DNA from: Solea solea
Lineage: Eukaryota; Chordata; Actinopteri; Pleuronectiformes; Soleidae
Reading direction: 5' to 3'
DNA: 64,000 nt
Assembly (NCBI RefSeq): GCF_958295425.1
Contig: NC_081151.1
Coordinates: 19,296,452 to 19,360,451 of the forward strand
The notes below the pieces were generated by a model. That model was not told the origin of the DNA, made no database searches, and saw only the letters and a list, made by a program, of their open reading frames with translations. A program made the position numbers and the translations under genes. Shown one piece after another: positions 54,101 through 64,000 of the stretch (position 1 is the stretch's first letter; the number at the start of each line of letters is the position of its first letter).

Positions 54101-54272
54101 TACAAAATACCTCCCTCCTGTTACTGACCACGGCTCTCTGTGTGTTCTCAGGTATCTGAACCACGTGCGTGCCGCCATGCCTCAGGACACAGCTGGAGGA
54201 TACTCCTCGGCGTTGGCGTGTCATCGGGCCATTCAGGATGCTTTCAGCGGGCTGTTTCCTCTGAAAGGCTAA
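27138..54272 (+). CDS. mnat1: MNAT1 / MAT1, CDK-activating kinase assembly factor (8 exons)
   Basis: Coding exons are 27,138-27,226, 33,216-33,368, 33,768-33,841, 34,848-34,951, 35,034-35,174, 36,479-36,610, 43,715-43,836 and 54,152-54,272. All have GT-AG boundaries, and the codon phases agree at every junction, giving 936 nt and 311 residues (human 309). The RING finger is at the N-terminus, with zinc ligands C6, C9, C26, H28, C31, C34, C46 and C49. A charged coiled-coil region follows (exons 4-6, [19 protein letters not shown]). The C-terminal part contains [20 protein letters not shown] and ends [11 protein letters not shown]; in the family this part binds CDK7-cyclin H. The protein stabilises CDK7-cyclin H and links the kinase to TFIIH through XPD. 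Introns are 5,989, 399, 1,006, 82, 1,304, 7,104 and 10,315 bp, so over 96% of the gene is intron, and the largest lie in likely six1/six4 regulatory territory. Confidence 0.96.
27227..33215 (+). other. mnat1: mnat1 intron 1
   Basis: 5,989 bp, mostly AT-rich. It contains a non-LTR retrotransposon relic on the minus strand (27,645-27,890). The region 30,700-31,600 is more GC-balanced and repeat-poor, with a short perfect hairpin GCTGTAC-TGCG-GTACAGC at 31,148-31,165. No nested gene was recognised. Confidence 0.8.
27645..27890 (-). mobile_element. Relic of a non-LTR retrotransposon (C-terminal ORF fragment)
   Basis: A 74-codon minus-strand frame contains [11 protein letters not shown] and [13 protein letters not shown]. 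The spacing D-x-I-x-x-P-x-C-x-T ... Y-x-G-x-x-L-W-N-x-L-P is the usual C-terminal signature following the reverse transcriptase in fish L1/Jockey/CR1-type LINEs. Only a fragment remains, with no RT core. Clade not assigned. Confidence 0.45.
33369..36478 (+). other. mnat1: mnat1 introns 2-5 (between exons 2 and 6)
   Basis: Intron 2 (33,369-33,767), intron 3 (33,842-34,847), intron 4 (34,952-35,033, only 82 bp) and intron 5 (35,175-36,478). (CA)n at about 35,279-35,300. Intron 4 has an in-frame stop five codons after the donor, so its retention would truncate the protein. No nested gene. Confidence 0.8.
33376..33391. repeat. G16 tract just after the mnat1 exon 2 donor
   Basis: Sixteen consecutive G residues begin 8 bp after the exon 2 / intron 2 boundary (33,368/33,369). 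Intronic G-runs next to donors act as splicing enhancers in many vertebrate genes. Confidence 0.9.
36611..43714 (+). other. mnat1: mnat1 intron 6
   Basis: 7,104 bp. (CA)n near 39,098-39,126 and 39,697-39,715. Long stretches are complex and GC-balanced, but I see no motif cluster strong enough to name. A 140-codon frame at 37,920 begins with GTG and has no recognisable domain. Confidence 0.75.
45599..45625. repeat. C27 homopolymer
   Basis: Twenty-seven consecutive C residues, followed by TTCCACACACACA. Unusually long for a C-run; assembly length may be unreliable here. Confidence 0.9.
50056..50080 (+). promoter_or_regulatory. Cluster of three GATA motifs
   Basis: GATAAG (50,056), GATAAC (50,068) and GATAAG (50,075) occur in the same orientation within 25 bp, spaced 12 and 7 bases apart, in mnat1 intron 7. 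Binding is inferred from the motif only. Confidence 0.35.
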
Positions 54273-54406
54273 CAGTAGCTACTAGGTAGAAAGGGACTAT
54301 AAATACTGCGCTGCTACGACTTTGAAGAGCTGCTGTGGTGGGTAGACGTGTTTGTTTTTTTGCTAATGTATATAAGTTTTTATATTTTGTGTTAATTTTA
54401 TATTGA

Positions 54407-54412
54407 AATAAA
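54407..54412 (+). terminator. mnat1: mnat1 poly(A) signal
   Basis: AATAAA lies 135 bases after the mnat1 stop and is followed by CAGGTTGAAA and TTTGTGTCATTTT, a suitable GT/T-rich downstream element. Confidence 0.75.
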
Positions 54413-54449
54413 CCACAGGTTGAAAACAGTATTTGTGTCATTTTACAGG

Positions 54450-54455
54450 TTTATT
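54450..54455 (-). terminator. trmt5: trmt5 poly(A) signal
   Basis: TTTATT on the plus strand is AATAAA on the trmt5 strand, 146 bases after its stop. It is followed on the minus strand by CCTGTAAAATGACACAAATA. It faces the mnat1 signal from 38 bp away. Confidence 0.6.
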
Positions 54456-54600
54456 TAAAAATGAGTGAACAAAATGATATGAACAGAGGGAGATAAAGGA
54501 TTTAACCAAAGTTTGCTTCTTGCCATAATTTCCGAACTCGTGCGATATTCCTATTTTTGATTTTTTTTTTAACGAACGCTTCCAACTAAAATAGTACATG

Positions 54601-57394
54601 TTATGTTGAATCTGTGGTTTCTTCACACTTCTGTCTCTTTGGGACTGGTTCTCCTGAAGACTCTGTGGAGACACACAGAAAAACACAACATTTGAAGGTA
54701 AACAAAGGAGAATAACCACTGAGTTGTAAAATAAATATTTTCAAATTCAAATTAATCGAATCCTCACCTGTTTGTTCGCTGCTGCTGCCAAAGAGGACCT
54801 CTTTAGGGAGTGTAAACCTCACACACATCATGTCCTTGTTGGGCGCTACATTACGCACAAAATGCACAGAGCATCTGTTCTCCAGGGAGAATCCGAGGCT
54901 GTGCGACGCCCTCCTCACCACATCTGTCTCGGGGTCGTCGTCTTTCGAGAAGCCGTAGCAGTAAACTGTGGGTAGAGGGTCATCGCAGGGAGCCTGCTCC
55001 TGCAGGAGACCTCGAAATGCATCCAGAAACTCCAAAGCCAAGGCGGGCAAGTTCATCACCACGTGAACGCTGCCTTTTCCTTTCAACAGCGCAGGCAGCT
55101 CCTGCTTCACAGGTCCCTGTATGAAAGCCCTGCCGTCCAAGTTGAACGTCTGGACGTTGCTCTCCACCTTGTTGAGTTTGCGGTTGTGCTGCAGCCATCG
55201 GTGCGACTCCGGGTTGAGATCGTTGGCGAACACGCTGGCGCCCGAGCGCGCGGCGGGGATGGCAAAGGGTCCCACGCCGGCGAACACGTCGAAGACCGCG
55301 TCGCCGCGCTTGACGAGCCCCGCCACGCGCTGGTGCTCGGTGCTCAGCCGGGAGTTCCAGTACACGCGGGAGAAGTCAAACTCGTAGGTCACCCCGTTTT
55401 CTTTCACCTGCAACACACAGATCAACGACATGAGCATCAAAAAGTGTTCGAATTACATTAAATAATAACGGAGATGGGAAATGTGTGTACAAATAACGTC
55501 AGATTATTTGTTCTATTACTTACTTTGGCAACCATGTTCTCCTCTCCGGCCAGCACCTCCATCTTAAAGTTGCGGTACGTTGAGTCAATTGTGTTTGTCT
55601 TATTGACCACACAGGTCACACTGGGGTTTTTGTCCATGATAACTTGACCTACAAAAAAGAAGCATCACACTTGTTGAGGCAAAGAGTTTGACGCCCTAAA
55701 CCAGCTCTGCTTAGTGTCTCTAATCCACATATCATCGCCAGCCTCACTAATGTCTTGTGTCCGATTTAAACTAATCCACTTATGCTTCTCATTGCATCTT
55801 CACCGTATCCATCACTCCTGACTTCCTCATAATAATAATACCACAGTTTCTATTAGCACCCGATCATAAGCTTTCTCTCAGTTCACAAAGACACAGCACA
55901 ACTCCTCCTCTATATTTCTCCATCAACACTCTCAAAGGAAAACATTGCATCTGTGGTATTCTTACAGTTCTGCAGCTCACTGATCTTCACTTCTCTTTCC
56001 CATGTCATCAAGGTGTGACTGATCAACTTTATACCTCTGTAATTAATACTGCAGTTCTGCACATCACCCTTGTTCTTGAAAATTGGCACTTCTCCATTCC
56101 ACAGGCATTTTCTCACTCTCCAGGATTGTGTCACACAATCTGATCCAAGACGTCTCCATAACTCCACAGGTATGTCATCTGCACCAACCACCTTCCCGCT
56201 CATGTTCAATACAATGTATTGTTACTATTTTTTCATTTTATCTTATTTTTATAACTTTTAAAAATGTATATTTTCATTTCTACACAAATAAATGAAGTTT
56301 AAACTCTTAAAAATATTTTTCTATAAGTTAATTAAGATGTTATTGCGACCAAACGCAGGAATATATTTTTTACTACAGTATGTGAAGGCAACATTTTCAA
56401 GTTAAAACGGGTGGATAATTAGCCAATTCCAGCTTTTATGATCTTAGTTGATACATATTCTTGCCATAAATCTACTCATGACATCAAACGTTAAACATCT
56501 TCATCAACAGACTTCAGAAGAACGCGTTCAGTGGTCACTTTTTGCACAAGCAGTTTCACAGACGATGAAAAAGGAATAGATTGCACATCAGTCTAACACT
56601 GTCACCTTCAAATGAGTGAGAATATCACCCATTATTAAACGTGTGCATCTCACCTATGAGGTTCTTGTATGGGAGCTGGTGTTCCCTCAGGTTCATGTGT
56701 GCGATGTGTCCCACCCGGCTGAACCCAGAGGTCACATCCTGGCCCTGAGGCAGCACAGCCTCCAGCACTTCTTCACTCTTCAGGTTGCCGTAGGTCAGCT
56801 GCAGCTCATGAGACACAAGCTCGTCATCAACGCCAAAAGCCCTCAGAGCCTCAGCCTCAGCCTCAGAGAAGGAGTTTTTTGAGGAAACTCTGTGAGGGTC
56901 CAACAGGAATAGACGAAAGTCTTCACTGTCTTCTGTATCTTGCACCACTCTGGACAATCCTGGGCGCTGAAGGGCGCACTTTTTCAGGCTCTTAATCACT
57001 TTGTTCAAGACCCTGGTGGGCACCCGTAGAGCTGGGACAGAAATGCTTTGTGTGAAGGCCTCTTTGTCCAGCGAGGTCATACCTCGAACCCCTGGAGGCG
57101 GCTGGTAAAGTTTTGGCTCCATAATGGGCTTCAAAACAGAGTCAGGACAGACGGAGGCTGCAGAACACAGGCTCCGGCGCGCAGCAGCAGCAGGTTTTAG
57201 GTTTCTCAGAGTGTGTGCAGATGATAAGACTCTGACGAGGAGCCTGAAATAGAAGCGGAAATGTGGAACAAACACATCTGAACTGCAAAGCAAACGTTAG
57301 CTTTAACACATAACTAACAACACGACGCTCAAAAAGTCACAACCATGCTCTAATTATCGATAAAAATGCACAATTTCAGCTCAGACCTTGACAT
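54601..57394 (-). CDS. trmt5: tRNA (guanine-N1)-methyltransferase TRMT5 (5 exons)
   Basis: Coding exons on the minus strand are 57,394-57,387, 57,243-56,654, 55,648-55,524, 55,407-54,768 and 54,662-54,601; total 1,425 nt and 474 residues (human 509). Exons 2-5 are secure from phase and similarity. The 8-nt first coding part (ATGTCAAG before a GTCTGA donor) is my inference: it alone gives an in-frame start, with A at -3. It yields an Arg-rich, acid-free N-terminus ([19 protein letters not shown]) typical of a mitochondrial presequence. An alternative start is Met44 ([11 protein letters not shown]). Family landmarks: [19 protein letters not shown], the SAM-binding DVFAGVGPF (about 281-289), NDLNPES (about 303), NLDG (about 330) and NLP (about 360). 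The enzyme makes m1G37 in tRNA, which protects reading frame, in mitochondria and cytosol/nucleus. It converges with mnat1 and diverges from slc38a6. Confidence 0.93.
55649..56653 (-). other. trmt5: trmt5 intron 2
   Basis: 1,005 bp, half of it made of an RTE-type LINE relic on the same strand (55,790-56,212). The rest is AT-rich without features. The GTGAGA donor and TTTGTAG acceptor are intact. Confidence 0.85.
55790..56212 (-). mobile_element. RTE-clade LINE relic (reverse transcriptase fragment)
   Basis: A 99-codon minus-strand frame reads [14 protein letters not shown], then [20 protein letters not shown] and [14 protein letters not shown], then NTTDAMFSF. These are the conserved N-terminal RT blocks of RTE-type LINEs (...DDIPVE.W..., ...P(I/V)FKNKGD...NYRGI.L.SHT.K.WE, ...TTDA.FAL). 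Past the stop at 55,910, further RT-like words (EKYR, EKAYDR-like, LWY) can be followed in shifted frames to about 55,790. The fragment is broken by stops and frameshifts and is certainly inactive. It lies in trmt5 intron 2 in the sense orientation. Confidence 0.8.
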
Positions 57395-57699
57395 CCTCCG
57401 TTTTCAACAGGCACGCTTGAATTGCGTCATCAGTGCTGGACCACATGTGATTGGTCAGAGGAGGGCACCGCTCATTCCTGATTGGACGCTCTTCTCTCTG
57501 ACGTTCTCATGCGACGGAAGTGGGAGGCACGTGACGTGGTGGGCAGTCAACAACAACAACAGTGAGCGGCGAATGAGTTTTCCAGAGTGGATTAAACCGT
57601 GATTTGACGTGAAGTGGAGCAGCTGAAAGTGGCGACACGGAGCACCGAGTGTTCGTTTACTGTAGTTAGTTCACGGTGTTGAGTTTCCCCGAGTAGAAA
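57395..57699. promoter_or_regulatory. Bidirectional trmt5 / slc38a6 promoter
   Basis: The two start codons are 305 bp apart and point outward. Two inverted CCAAT boxes (ATTGG at 57,450 and 57,481) lie 31 bp apart. A CACGTG E-box (57,528) is fused with a CRE-like TGACGT (57,532). CpG content is raised and no TATA box is visible. Paired CCAAT boxes and a missing TATA are typical of divergent housekeeping promoters. Confidence 0.7.
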
Positions 57700-62962
<5,263 letters not shown>

Positions 62963-64000
62963 GTAGGTGTAAAGCTCCGTCCGTGAGCTCCATCACAAAC
63001 ACATTTAGTTTCTGCGTTTGCTCCTCCTTCTTAAACGAGCCGCATTAAGATAACGAATGATGTCGTAGATCACGTTGGAGCCAAAGTTTACGCTTCTGCG
63101 CAAAAGCTACACCAACTGGAATGAGCCCGGGGGCAATAAGAATGTATGAATAATGTGGCTGGAAGAAGATTGTTCATCAAACCGCGGCGCACTACGCACA
63201 CGTGTGTCTGTGAGCAATTGAGGGGGGGGGGCGGGAAACTTGTGCTGTATAGCATGAAACATGCCCAGAGGAAATGTGTTTATGACACGGAGCCATTCAT
63301 CACCCTTCAGCAGCGGACGCCCGTGTCTTTCATTGGCCTTGCGAGGACGAGCCCTCCGAAGCCAAGTCGCCGGCCAAGAATGTAACTATCACTTTATTAT
63401 TGGCCACACTGGTTTAAGCGAGAGTTGTAGCCGGCCTCTCGGCCCGATCCGTCAACATCTGACTCTTCCACACACACAGCTGCTTTGTATTAGTGCTCTC
63501 CTTTCACCCCCCGCCCCCCCCCAAATCTCTCGCACATGTTCCCCCGGAATCAGACTGATACAAGGGGATATCAGTTTTGCCATTCTAATTGCAGCTCACT
63601 GCTGAGGGGAAACACGACGTTGCTGTTAATGAGCAGATTTGGGATGTGAACAGACAAACAAGTCCCCCCCCCCCCCCCGAAAATAAACAAGTTGCCTGCT
63701 ATTAAGAAGCTTTTCTTTATTGTGACTAAGTTTCTCCAATTGTGTTTAAGTTAACGTTCAAGGCCGGAGATGTGGACCGCTGTGGCTTTACGCTGATCTT
63801 GAGGACTGTGAGGACGATTGCCTCGTTGGCACTACGACCTTAACTGAGCCGCTTTTCCTGCGTCTTGTTATGCCGTGAAATGTTACACATTTCATGGGTC
63901 TTTTGGGCATCCTGTGCCTTTGCATTGAGCCTCAAGGCTTCTGAAAATGGACCCTAATGACAGTCGATGTTGTTGTTTTTTTCGTAAAAGCAGAGAAGGC
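62963..64000 (+). other. slc38a6: slc38a6 intron 6, open at the right edge
   Basis: No further slc38a6 exon was found before the window ends. The sequence 63,000-63,480 and 63,700-64,000 is complex and mostly repeat-free. G- and C-runs occur near 63,222-63,230, 63,511-63,522 and 63,664-63,678. Confidence 0.7.

Larger units (their letters stand above)
43837..54151 (+). other. mnat1: mnat1 intron 7, candidate regulatory landscape
   Basis: 10,315 bp before the last exon. Complex, repeat-poor stretches that deserve a conservation test: 44,375-44,640 (TTGTTTAC, TGATCAATATGCAGATG), 45,485-45,595 (TTTTATTAAAGACAGATGCC), 47,870-48,005 (CCAATTAAAAT, ATTTATGGGAAAACGG) and 52,010-52,190. Simple repeats: C27 at 45,599-45,625, (CA)n about 46,838-46,860, poly-A near 50,399-50,415. 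A CTCF-like core on the minus strand (AGGGGGCGC) is at 50,122-50,130. No nested gene. Confidence 0.6.

Noticed and set aside
57243..57293. Start of trmt5 at the 5' end of the open frame (57,293)
   Set aside because: The frame opens with TTG there and contains an excellent splice acceptor at 57,244-57,245; the first ATG in this frame is Met44.
62963..64000. Further slc38a6 exons
   Set aside because: No frame in this stretch resembles the next transmembrane segments, and none starts after a suitable acceptor in the required phase.

Overview
The window is vertebrate nuclear DNA. Spliced genes with GT-AG introns, many (CA)n/(GT)n microsatellites, a Tol2/hAT-like element, a tRNA-derived SINE and an RTE-type LINE relic together point to a teleost fish, probably a spiny-rayed one. 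The species cannot be named from sequence alone. The coding content is the conserved vertebrate block six1 - six4 - mnat1 - trmt5 - slc38a6, known in human as SIX1-SIX4-MNAT1-TRMT5-SLC38A6 on chromosome 14q23. Teleosts often keep two copies of six1 and six4; I cannot tell which copy (a or b) this is.

Layout. 1-11,713 has no gene I can support. It holds a 16-copy 31-bp minisatellite, a threefold tandem duplication, hAT-type transposon ends and CTCF-like motifs. six1 (minus strand, 2 exons, 11,714-13,218) and six4 (minus, 3 exons, 20,208-24,698) follow, with about 7 kb between them that contains candidate enhancer sequence and a CpG-dense block. A Tol2-like element with a nested SINE sits just upstream of mnat1 (plus, 8 exons, 27,138-54,272). 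mnat1 has 0.94 kb of coding sequence spread over 27 kb. mnat1 and trmt5 (minus, 5 exons, 54,601-57,394) converge tail to tail, with poly(A) signals about 40 bp apart. trmt5 and slc38a6 (plus, first 6 coding exons, from 57,700) diverge from a 305-bp shared promoter. slc38a6 runs off the right edge.

How the genes relate. six1 and six4 encode paired SIX-domain homeodomain transcription factors for placode, muscle and kidney programmes. The other three are housekeeping or transport genes: the CAK/TFIIH assembly factor, the tRNA m1G37 methyltransferase and an amino-acid transporter-like protein. I infer that these are bystanders in a genomic regulatory block: their large introns hold long, complex, low-repeat stretches that could be six1/six4 enhancers. 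Two near-consensus CTCF motifs in convergent orientation (1,009 plus and 61,090 minus) bracket almost the whole block, and two exact MEF3 (SIX-binding) motifs lie in slc38a6 introns.

All exon boundaries were read by eye from codon phase, splice sites and similarity to remembered human proteins. No alignment or search was run.
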